Assembly (NCBI GenBank): GCA_045533555.1
Contig: JAZSHZ010000219.1
Location: forward strand, 1-5,125
Reading direction: 5' to 3'
Source of the DNA: SIG480 sp045533555
Lineage (GTDB): Bacteria; Bacillota; Clostridia; Oscillospirales; JAAYXM01
Length of the DNA stretch: 5,125 nt
The notes under the pieces were generated by a model. It worked only from the letters and a program-made list of their open reading frames with translations. It was not told the DNA's origin and searched no databases. Made by a program: the position numbers and the translations under genes. This document shows, piece after piece, positions 1 to 5,125 of the stretch. The stretch's first letter is position 1. Every line of letters starts with the position of its first letter.

Positions 1-1203
1 GCTGTTGACAATTTAATCCACGGAATAAAAAAAGCATTGAAAAACCTTTTCATACCATCACTGTTCTTCGAAGATATGGGATTTACATATCTTGGTCCTG
101 CTGACGGTCATGATATAAAGTATATGATTTATTTGCTTGAGCTTGCAAAGGATCTCAAAAGACCGGTTGTCATACACACGATAACTAAAAAGGGAAAAGG
201 CTATGAGCCTTCAGAGCTTCGCCCGCAGGATTACCACGGAGTTGGTAAATTTGATGCCGAAAAAGGAATTTCTTCTGTTAAAAAGGATTCCTTTTCATCT
301 GTTTTCGGAGATGAGCTTGTCTTGCTTGCGGAAAAAGATGAAAAGATTTGCGCGATAACCGCAGCGATGACTTCGGGGGTTGCCTTGACTGATTTTTCCG
401 AAAAATATCCGGAGCGATTTTTTGATGTTGCGATAGCGGAAGAACATGCTGTCGCTATGGCGGCAGGGTTGTCTTCACAGGGAATGAAGCCTGTCTGCGC
501 CATTTATTCGACATTTCTTCAGCGTGCCTACGATATGCTGATACATGATGTTGCAATATCAAAGCAAAATGTCGTTTTTGCAGTAGACAGGGCAGGGCTC
601 GTCGGTGAAGACGGTGAAACGCACCACGGCGTTTTTGATGTTGCATTTCTTTCCGATATCCCGGGAATGAGGATCCTTGCTCCTTCAAATTTCTCGGAGC
701 TTCGCGGAATGCTTTCCTATGCACTCGGCAAGGGTGGGCCTGTTGCGATCAGATACGGAAAAGGCGGCGAAGGTGCATATAATGGGAATTCCTTTGCGAA
801 TTGCGCCCAAAGTTGTATAATCCGTGAAGGAAATAATGTTGGTTTGATAACATACGGCATATTGGTTAATAATGTCGTGGCGGCATGCGAGAAGTCAGCA
901 CAGAACGGAGTTTCCTGCGAAGTTCTGAAGCTTAATTCAATAAAACCGATTGATCGTGATGCAATAATTGCACTCGCGAAAAAGATGGGCAGAATTATTG
1001 TTGTCGAGGATGTTGTCCGGCATGGTTCCGTTTTTGAAGAGGTATCTTCGATTGTTGCTGAAAGTGATGTTCATTGTAAGATCCGCGGCATAAACTGCGG
1101 AGACACTTTCGTGACACACGGAAGTCAAGCAGAGTTGTATAAGGTTTTAAAATTGGATGTTGACGGTATATATAAGACTGTTATGGAGGCAAATGAAAAT
1201 TGA
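1..1203 (+). CDS. dxs: 1-deoxy-D-xylulose-5-phosphate synthase, 5'-truncated by window edge
   Basis: This thiamine-diphosphate enzyme condenses pyruvate with glyceraldehyde 3-phosphate to DXP, the first step of the MEP isoprenoid pathway and a precursor supply for thiamine and pyridoxal; it is cytosolic. The frame is open from base 1 (AVDNLIHGIKKAL...), so the TTG at 37 is internal and not a start. About 400 residues are visible and, by alignment to E. coli DXS (620 aa) from memory, roughly 220 N-terminal residues with the first TPP-binding half are missing. Counting from base 1, recognisable positions are GPADGHD (residues 32-38), H79 (E. coli H299), the catalytic glutamate E147 in DVAIAEEHAV (E370), Y169/F172/R175 in YSTFLQR (Y392/F395/R398), D204 and H208 in EDGETHHG (D427/H431), and R251 (R478). 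The C-terminal transketolase-like domain follows. Oddities are RYGKG instead of the usual RYPRG and a C-terminal loop lacking the usual GGFGS-like glycines. The stop TGA (1201-1203) overlaps the tlyA start. Confidence 0.97.
   Translation, partial: AVDNLIHGIKKALKNLFIPSLFFEDMGFTYLGPADGHDIKYMIYLLELAKDLKRPVVIHTITKKGKGYEPSELRPQDYHGVGKFDAEKGISSVKKDSFSSVFGDELVLLAEKDEKICAITAAMTSGVALTDFSEKYPERFFDVAIAEEHAVAMAAGLSSQGMKPVCAIYSTFLQRAYDMLIHDVAISKQNVVFAVDRAGLVGEDGETHHGVFDVAFLSDIPGMRILAPSNFSELRGMLSYALGKGGPVAIRYGKGGEGAYNGNSFANCAQSCIIREGNNVGLITYGILVNNVVAACEKSAQNGVSCEVLKLNSIKPIDRDAIIALAKKMGRIIVVEDVVRHGSVFEEVSSIVAESDVHCKIRGINCGDTFVTHGSQAELYKVLKLDVDGIYKTVMEANEN
1185..1202 (+). promoter_or_regulatory. Ribosome binding site and TTG start of tlyA, inside the dxs 3' end
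   Basis: GGAGG at 1185-1189 lies 10 nt before TTG at 1200-1202. This TTG is the only candidate giving the full S4 domain (MSAKKRLDVLLVEKGL). The nearby ATG at 1193 is in another frame and ends after five codons (ATG AAA ATT GAG TGC TAA), and it sits only 3 nt from the GGAGG. GTG at 1204 is in the dxs frame. The TTG shares bases with the dxs TGA (TTGA, 1200-1203), a layout typical of translational coupling by termination-reinitiation. Confidence 0.8.
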
Positions 1204-2003
1204 GTGCTAAAAAAAGATTGGATGTTCTCCTTGTTGAAAAGGGACTCGTTGCAAGCAGAGAAAAGGCAAAAGCGATAATAATGAGCGGCAATGTATTTGT
1301 TGATGGGCAGAAAGCGGATAAAGCCGGTGATTCATTTTTAGATGATGCTAATATCGAGGTTCATGGAAATGAAAATGCATATGTAAGCCGCGGCGGTCTG
1401 AAACTTGAAAAGGCTCTTGATTTCTTTGGCACCGAGGTTGAAGGAAAGCTTGCGATTGATGTCGGTGCTTCCACGGGTGGATTCACTGATTGTCTTCTTC
1501 GCCGTGGTGCGAGAAAGGTATATTCCGTCGATGTCGGCTACGGACAGCTTGCGTGGGCAATAAGGAATGATCCTCGTGTTGTCTGTATGGAAAGAACAAA
1601 TATCCGCTATGTAACGCACGAGCAAATACCGGAAGTTATTGAACTTGCAGTTATTGATGTCTCTTTCATTTCTCTGAAAATCGTTCTTCCTGCTGTGAGG
1701 GCGCTTATGGGTGATGTCGGTAATGTATATTGTCTTATAAAGCCTCAGTTTGAAGCAGGTCGCGAAAAAGTCGGAAAAAAGGGTGTCGTGAGGGATCCTG
1801 AAGTTCATTGCGAAGTTCTTGAAAACTTTATCATTAATGCAAATGAGGCGGGATTCGGAGTTCGCGGATTAACATTTTCTCCGATAACCGGGCCTGAGGG
1901 GAATATTGAATTTCTCGGAAGTCTTAGTTGCGATAATAGCGAGAATGCAGAGGTTGATATTAAAAAAACTGTTGAGGATGCCCATAATTCGTTGAAAGGA
2001 TAG
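1200..2003 (+). CDS. tlyA: TlyA-family rRNA (cytidine-2'-O)-methyltransferase with S4 domain
   Basis: This is an S-adenosylmethionine-dependent 2'-O-methyltransferase. Characterised TlyA proteins methylate C1920 of 23S rRNA and, in the mycobacterial type, also C1409 of 16S rRNA, which makes ribosomes sensitive to capreomycin. The protein is 267 aa against 268 in M. tuberculosis. Residues about 5-65 form the S4 RNA-binding domain (RLDVLLVEKGL, then a VFVDGQ strand). The FtsJ/RrmJ-like fold follows, with SAM motif I DVGASTGGFTD at 87-97, DVGYGQLAW at 111-119, DVSFISL at 153-159 and LIKPQFE at 179-185. The proposed Mtb tetrad K69/D154/K182/E238 matches K68, D153, K181 and E237 here at a constant offset of one. 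The interdomain linker RAWV of Mtb is NAYV (59-62). Older annotation calls this family hemolysin; no secretion signal is seen, so the rRNA role is favoured. The start is a TTG overlapping the dxs stop, and nadK follows 6 nt downstream. Confidence 0.95.
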   Translation: MSAKKRLDVLLVEKGLVASREKAKAIIMSGNVFVDGQKADKAGDSFLDDANIEVHGNENAYVSRGGLKLEKALDFFGTEVEGKLAIDVGASTGGFTDCLLRRGARKVYSVDVGYGQLAWAIRNDPRVVCMERTNIRYVTHEQIPEVIELAVIDVSFISLKIVLPAVRALMGDVGNVYCLIKPQFEAGREKVGKKGVVRDPEVHCEVLENFIINANEAGFGVRGLTFSPITGPEGNIEFLGSLSCDNSENAEVDIKKTVEDAHNSLKG

Positions 2004-2009
2004 ATCGGT

Positions 2010-2870
2010 ATGAAAAGCGTATTGTTAAATCCGAATCCTTCAAGAGATATTGACTTGGAGTGTACAAAAAAAGTTGCGTCATTTTTTAAAGAACGCGGAA
2101 TCGACGTCTATATTGCCGATATAGCGGACGAACATGGTGTGACCGGTGCGATCAAATGCAATTTGGCAGAAGCGGCAACATTTGCAGACATTATAATATC
2201 TTTCGGAGGGGACGGAACTTTGCTTCACACGGCAAGTCAGGTTGCTCAACTTGACGTTCCGATTCTGGGTATCAATATAGGCCGCATTGGATATATGGCT
2301 GAGCTTGAATCCAACGAGCTTCATTATCTTGAAAATATTATTGCGGGGAATTACAGCGTCGAAGAGCGAATGATGATAGATGTTTCGGTAAGACGTGATA
2401 ATGAAATTGTTTTCAGTGCAACGGCGCTTAATGATGCGGTGATAAACAAAAGCGGACTTGTGTGGATTGTCGATATGGATATATATGCAGACAATACGTT
2501 CATCTCAAGGTACAGTGGTGACGGTGTCATAATTGCCACTCCGACGGGTTCAACGGCATATTCACTTTCAGCAGGTGGTCCGATAATTGACCCGATTGCA
2601 AGAAATATTATTATTACGCCTGTTTGTACTCACGCCCTTGCGGCAAAACCGATTGTTCTTTCGGAAAAAAGAGTCATCAATGTTCTTCCTCAGAATATCC
2701 AGAACGGTGCAATAGTTGTCAGTGTGGATGGTGCGTCGGGGTTTGAGCTTGTCCGGGGCGATAGCCTTGAAATCAAGCTTTCCGAAAACGTAACAAAACT
2801 GATTCACGTCAAGAATACAAATTTCTACGATGTATTATATTCAAAGCTTTCCGACAGGAGGTTTGATTGA
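2010..2870 (+). CDS. nadK: NAD kinase (ATP/polyphosphate-NAD kinase family)
   Basis: This cytosolic enzyme phosphorylates NAD+ at the 2' position of its adenosine ribose to make NADP+, the only known de novo route to NADP(H). The 286 aa length is normal for the family (E. coli 292). Family motifs are in order: GGDGT at 66-70 with catalytic D68, GINIGRIGYM at 87-96, the NE/D motif as N141-D142 (LNDAVI), GDGVIIATPTGSTAY at 170-184, then the late CTHALAAKPIV stretch at 206-216 and VDG at 239-241. The last is VDGAS rather than the common DGQ, a minor variation. The start ATG has AAAGGA at 1995-2000, 9 nt upstream and overlapping the tlyA 3' end. NADPH made from this product feeds the reductive MEP steps downstream of dxs, though shared location does not prove coupling. 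The gene ends in TGA directly against the argR ATG. Confidence 0.97.
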   Translation: MKSVLLNPNPSRDIDLECTKKVASFFKERGIDVYIADIADEHGVTGAIKCNLAEAATFADIIISFGGDGTLLHTASQVAQLDVPILGINIGRIGYMAELESNELHYLENIIAGNYSVEERMMIDVSVRRDNEIVFSATALNDAVINKSGLVWIVDMDIYADNTFISRYSGDGVIIATPTGSTAYSLSAGGPIIDPIARNIIITPVCTHALAAKPIVLSEKRVINVLPQNIQNGAIVVSVDGASGFELVRGDSLEIKLSENVTKLIHVKNTNFYDVLYSKLSDRRFD

Positions 2871-2873
2871 ATG
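2856..2873 (+). promoter_or_regulatory. Strong ribosome binding site for argR within the nadK 3' end
   Basis: AGGAGG at 2856-2861 is a near-perfect anti-16S match placed 9 nt before the ATG at 2871. It is the best Shine-Dalgarno sequence in the window and fixes the argR start. It lies in the last codons of nadK, whose TGA (2868-2870) abuts the ATG, so terminating ribosomes arrive exactly at the argR start. Confidence 0.85.
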
Positions 2874-3323
2874 AAATCAAAAAGACAGACGATTCTATTG
2901 AAACTTATAGAAAAATATGATATTTCAACTCAATCCGAATTGACAGAATATCTCAACGCGGAAGGAGTCAATGCAACTCAGGCGACTGTGTCCAGAGATA
3001 TAAAAGAGCTTCGGTTGATTAAGTCGGTCGGAAGCAACGGGAAGAGCAAGTATGCGGTTTCTCATTCTTCGACCGATTCGGGATTTTCGGAAAGACTCCT
3101 GACCATATTTAGAGAAAGTGTTTTGTCCTATGACAACGCGCAGAATATTGTTGTTATTAAGACGATGCCGGGGCTTGCTTCTGCGGCGTGCTCCGCAATA
3201 GATTCAATGCAATCATCTGATATCGTCGGAACACTTGCAGGAGATGATACTGCTTTCCTTGTGTTACACACGGCGGAGTCTGCAGCTGAATTCTGCGAAA
3301 GATTGGGAGATATTCTTTCATAA
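2871..3323 (+). CDS. argR: Arginine repressor ArgR/AhrC
   Basis: This is an arginine-sensing hexameric transcription regulator that represses arginine biosynthesis and in several Gram-positives activates catabolism (B. subtilis AhrC). The 150 aa length is typical (AhrC 149, E. coli ArgR 156). Residues 1-65 form the winged helix-turn-helix: RQTILLKLIEKYDISTQSEL, then the recognition-helix region NATQATVSRDIKELRLIK (34-51), where S41-R42 match the DNA-contacting SR of the family. A linker follows at about 65-75. The C-terminal oligomerisation and arginine-binding domain includes GLASAACSAID (101-111) and IVGTLAGDDT (118-127), whose paired aspartates D125-D126 correspond to the arginine-binding pair. 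All key residues are present. Two in-frame TAA stops occur in tandem (3321-3326). No ARG box was recognised beside the gene and there is no upstream gap to hold one, so its targets lie elsewhere. Its place between nadK and recN is the conserved clostridial arrangement. Confidence 0.97.
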   Translation: MKSKRQTILLKLIEKYDISTQSELTEYLNAEGVNATQATVSRDIKELRLIKSVGSNGKSKYAVSHSSTDSGFSERLLTIFRESVLSYDNAQNIVVIKTMPGLASAACSAIDSMQSSDIVGTLAGDDTAFLVLHTAESAAEFCERLGDILS

Positions 3324-3328
3324 TAAAA

Positions 3329-3344
3329 GTGAGTGAGTAATATG
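3329..3344 (+). promoter_or_regulatory. Weak ribosome binding site and start choice for recN
   Basis: The argR-recN gap contains the tandem GTGAGTGAGT (3329-3338), a poor Shine-Dalgarno sequence, upstream of ATG 3342. The in-frame GTG at 3333 would add three residues (MSN) but has no purine-rich site before it. RecN proteins usually begin ML-x-L-x-I-x-N, which matches the ATG. The ATG is therefore chosen, and the GTG remains possible. Confidence 0.6.
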
Positions 3345-5045
3345 TTAAAATTGCTTCATATTGAAAATATCGCGGTTATAGAATGTTGTGACATTGAGTT
3401 TCAGCGAGGCTTTAATGTCCTGACCGGTGAAACCGGAGCGGGAAAATCTATAATTATTGATGCAATAGGTGCAGTTCTCGGTTATAGAACGACTAAGGAT
3501 ATCGTTAGAAATGGGGAGAGCAAAGCTTCTGTAACTGCTGTGTTCAGCGATTATGGGAATGAAGTCAATGAATGGCTTTCCGAAAACGGGTATGAAACAA
3601 ATGATGAAGAAATAATAATTTCAAGAGAAATTTCCGCAGACGGGAAGAGCAGTGCCAGAGTAAACGGAAAACCCATAACCGCGTCATTGCTCAAGTTGCT
3701 TGGAATATTACTCATAAATGTTTTGGGGCAGCATGACAGTCAGCAGCTACTTGATCCCGAGGTGCATCCGATATTCATCGATAGATTTGCGGAATCTGAG
3801 AGATATAATTCGTTATGCGCGAAGTATGCGGATTTATATAACAATCTTCAGTTAAAGATTGCGGAGAGAAAACGCCTTGATATTGATGAAACGGCAAAGA
3901 CTCGTCAGGTTGAAATGCTTAAGTTCCAGATTGAGGAGCTTGAAGCGGCAGAGCTTCAGGAAGGGGAAGATATCAGGCTTCTTGAAAAGCAACGCGTTAT
4001 AAGAGATAGCGTGAAGGTGCTCGAAAAGCTTGCCTGCGCAAACTCTGCGTTTTCGGGTGAAGGGGATTTTGTTGGGATATGCTCTGCACTTACCGATGCA
4101 TCGAAGGCCTTGATTATGATATCTGATATTTCCGGGGAAATCGGTGAAATATCGGAAACTGTTTCCGAGTTGAGCTATGCGGCGGAGGATATTTCGGAAA
4201 AACTTCGCAGAATGGTCGAATCTCTTGATTTTTCGGAGGGGGAGATCGATGCTGTCGAATCGAGACTTGATGTTATCCACAAGCTTAAAAGAAAATATGG
4301 AAATACAGTTGAAGAGATGCTTTCGTATCTTGAAAAAGCAAAAGCTGAGCTTGCGGAAATTGAATTTTCGGAAGAACGCATTATTGCGCTTGATGCTGAA
4401 ATCAATAAGCTTAATAATTCGGCAAGAGCAGTGGCAAAAGAACTTTATGATATTCGCGTTGAAACATCGAAGGTGTTTGAAGAGCGCATAATGCGTGAAC
4501 TTGCAGATCTTGATATGAAAAATGCAAAATTTTTCGTTAAAATTGACTTGAACGAAGAACTTGCACCTCGGGGCATTGATTCAATCAGATTCTATATAGC
4601 GACAAACCTTGGAGAAACGGAAAAACCTCTTGAGAAAATCGCTTCAGGCGGTGAGCTTTCAAGAATAATGCTTGCAATGAAAAATGCCCTTGATGAAACC
4701 GATTATGTTGGAACATTGATTTTTGACGAAATTGACACGGGTGTCAGCGGCAGAGCAGCACAGAGAATTGCCGAAAAACTATACAGACTTTCGGTTAAAA
4801 AGCAAGTTTTGTGTGTAACTCATCTTGCACAGATTTCTGCGATGTCCGATGTTCATTTTAAAATTGAAAAAAAAGAGCAGGATGGAAGGACTTATACGTT
4901 TGTCTCTCCGCTTGATGCGAAAGGTCGAGCTGAAGAATTGGCAAGAATAACCGGTGGAAGTGAAATCAGCGATATAACGATGAAAAGTGCGGAAGAAATG
5001 CTTATTCTTGCAGAGAAGAATAAGCGGATAATAATCGAATCATAA
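3342..5045 (+). CDS. recN: DNA repair protein RecN (SMC-like ATPase)
   Basis: RecN is a cytosolic SMC-family ATPase recruited early to DNA double-strand breaks; it tethers or aligns broken ends and works with RecA in recombinational repair. From ATG 3342 the protein is 567 aa (E. coli 553, B. subtilis 576), so it looks complete. Order of motifs: MLKLLHIENIAVIE at the N-terminus, Walker A GETGAGKS (29-36), the Q-loop region LGQHDSQQLLD (128-138), a first charged coiled-coil arm at about 150-225, a hinge-like middle, a second coil at about 265-385, then the ABC signature ASGGELSRIMLAMK (434-447), Walker B TLIFDEID (458-465) with the catalytic glutamate E463, the D-loop region TGVSGRA (466-472) and the switch histidine in VTHLAQIS (492-499). 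The short GQHD arm distinguishes RecN from SMC and SbcC. It is the last gene of the run and ends 31 nt before a terminator hairpin. No frameshift is seen. Confidence 0.97.
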   Translation: MLKLLHIENIAVIECCDIEFQRGFNVLTGETGAGKSIIIDAIGAVLGYRTTKDIVRNGESKASVTAVFSDYGNEVNEWLSENGYETNDEEIIISREISADGKSSARVNGKPITASLLKLLGILLINVLGQHDSQQLLDPEVHPIFIDRFAESERYNSLCAKYADLYNNLQLKIAERKRLDIDETAKTRQVEMLKFQIEELEAAELQEGEDIRLLEKQRVIRDSVKVLEKLACANSAFSGEGDFVGICSALTDASKALIMISDISGEIGEISETVSELSYAAEDISEKLRRMVESLDFSEGEIDAVESRLDVIHKLKRKYGNTVEEMLSYLEKAKAELAEIEFSEERIIALDAEINKLNNSARAVAKELYDIRVETSKVFEERIMRELADLDMKNAKFFVKIDLNEELAPRGIDSIRFYIATNLGETEKPLEKIASGGELSRIMLAMKNALDETDYVGTLIFDEIDTGVSGRAAQRIAEKLYRLSVKKQVLCVTHLAQISAMSDVHFKIEKKEQDGRTYTFVSPLDAKGRAEELARITGGSEISDITMKSAEEMLILAEKNKRIIIES

Positions 5046-5076
5046 AAAAACAGCAAGGCGTTAAGTTTGAAGTGAT

Positions 5077-5118
5077 AAAATGATGGTAGACACAAAAAAA
5101 GTGACTACCATCATTTTT
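5077..5118 (+). terminator. Intrinsic terminator after recN, possibly bidirectional
   Basis: AAAATGATGGTAG (5077-5089) pairs perfectly over 13 bp with CTACCATCATTTT (5105-5117). After one A-A mismatch (5090/5104) the stem continues with CAC/GTG (5091-5093/5101-5103), closing a loop of seven A. The right arm ends in TTTTT (5114-5118), so the U-tract can pair with the A-tract (5077-5080), as in bidirectional terminators. The stem is not very GC-rich, and the tail turns to ATGTGTT after five T. The 31-nt spacer 5046-5076 between the recN stop and the stem shows nothing else apart from an A-run. An ATG inside the left arm opens a frame to the window end, discussed separately. Confidence 0.8.
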
Positions 5119-5125
5119 ATGTGTT

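Noticed and set aside
37..39. TTG as a start codon for a short DXS-like protein
   Set aside because: The frame is open upstream to base 1 and the translated upstream residues continue the DXS sequence; the first third of the enzyme simply lies outside the window.
1338..1808. A 156-codon open frame on the - strand inside tlyA, and similar shorter - strand frames inside dxs, nadK and recN
   Set aside because: They lie opposite genes with unambiguous family motifs, have low-complexity or cysteine/arginine-rich translations without recognisable domains, and lack ribosome binding sites in sensible places. They are shadows of the coding strand.
1200..2003. Hemolysin or toxin identity for tlyA
   Set aside because: The protein has an S4 RNA-binding domain, SAM motif I and the complete K-D-K-E set of an rRNA methyltransferase, with no signal peptide or membrane segment; the hemolysin name is historical.
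2137..2154. Possible NAD kinase defect because the NE motif reads ND further on (2430-2435)
   Set aside because: The family motif is known as NE/D, so N141-D142 is an accepted form, and all other nucleotide-binding motifs are intact.
2821..2871. An ARG-box operator for autoregulation of argR
   Set aside because: There is no intergenic space before argR, and I could not recognise an ARG-box-like palindrome near the joint.
4177..4491. A 104-codon + strand frame within recN in another phase
   Set aside because: It sits in the coiled-coil coding part of recN, its translation is rich in Arg/Lys/Phe as expected from a shifted frame of Glu/Leu/Lys codons, and the recN frame is intact across it.
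5061..5081. A promoter-like TGATAAAAT (extended -10 look) just before the hairpin
   Set aside because: No -35-like element is found at about 17 bp upstream, and the bases are part of the terminator's A-tract and left arm.

Overview
This is an ordinary chromosomal housekeeping segment, almost certainly from a member of the Bacillota, class Clostridia. The evidence is the gene order dxs - tlyA - nadK - argR - recN, all on the + strand. This block is conserved in clostridia and, with variations, bacilli, where it typically sits downstream of xseA/xseB/ispA and upstream of spoIVB/spo0A. The moderately low GC content, GGAGG-type ribosome binding sites and ArgR/AhrC-type arginine regulator agree with this. 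I cannot assign a genus from the sequence.

Layout: bases 1-1203 hold the 3' two-thirds of dxs (1-deoxy-D-xylulose-5-phosphate synthase), cut by the window edge. tlyA (S4-domain rRNA 2'-O-methyltransferase) follows at 1200-2003 with a TTG start that overlaps the dxs stop. nadK (NAD kinase) is at 2010-2870 after a 6-nt gap. argR is at 2871-3323 and abuts the nadK stop with no gap. recN (SMC-like DNA repair ATPase) is at 3342-5045 after an 18-nt gap. A strong hairpin at 5077-5118 looks like the intrinsic terminator of the run. No gap is large enough to hold a conventional internal promoter plus operator, so the five genes are probably one operon with translationally coupled joints.

The genes do not form one pathway. 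dxs commits pyruvate and glyceraldehyde 3-phosphate to isoprenoids through the MEP pathway, and nadK supplies the NADP(H) that pathway's reductive steps use. TlyA modifies rRNA, ArgR senses arginine, and RecN acts at double-strand breaks. Their linkage is a conserved neighbourhood rather than a functional module.

I looked for a hidden or novel system on both strands and found no mobile element, CRISPR array, tRNA/rRNA gene, riboswitch or unexplained gap. The points worth a second look are small. A 9-base word, TTTC(C/G)GAAA, recurs six times in one codon phase. Some family-conserved positions in DXS and TlyA are altered. The tlyA and recN translation starts are non-standard. The 3' hairpin coincides with a possible start of a next gene.
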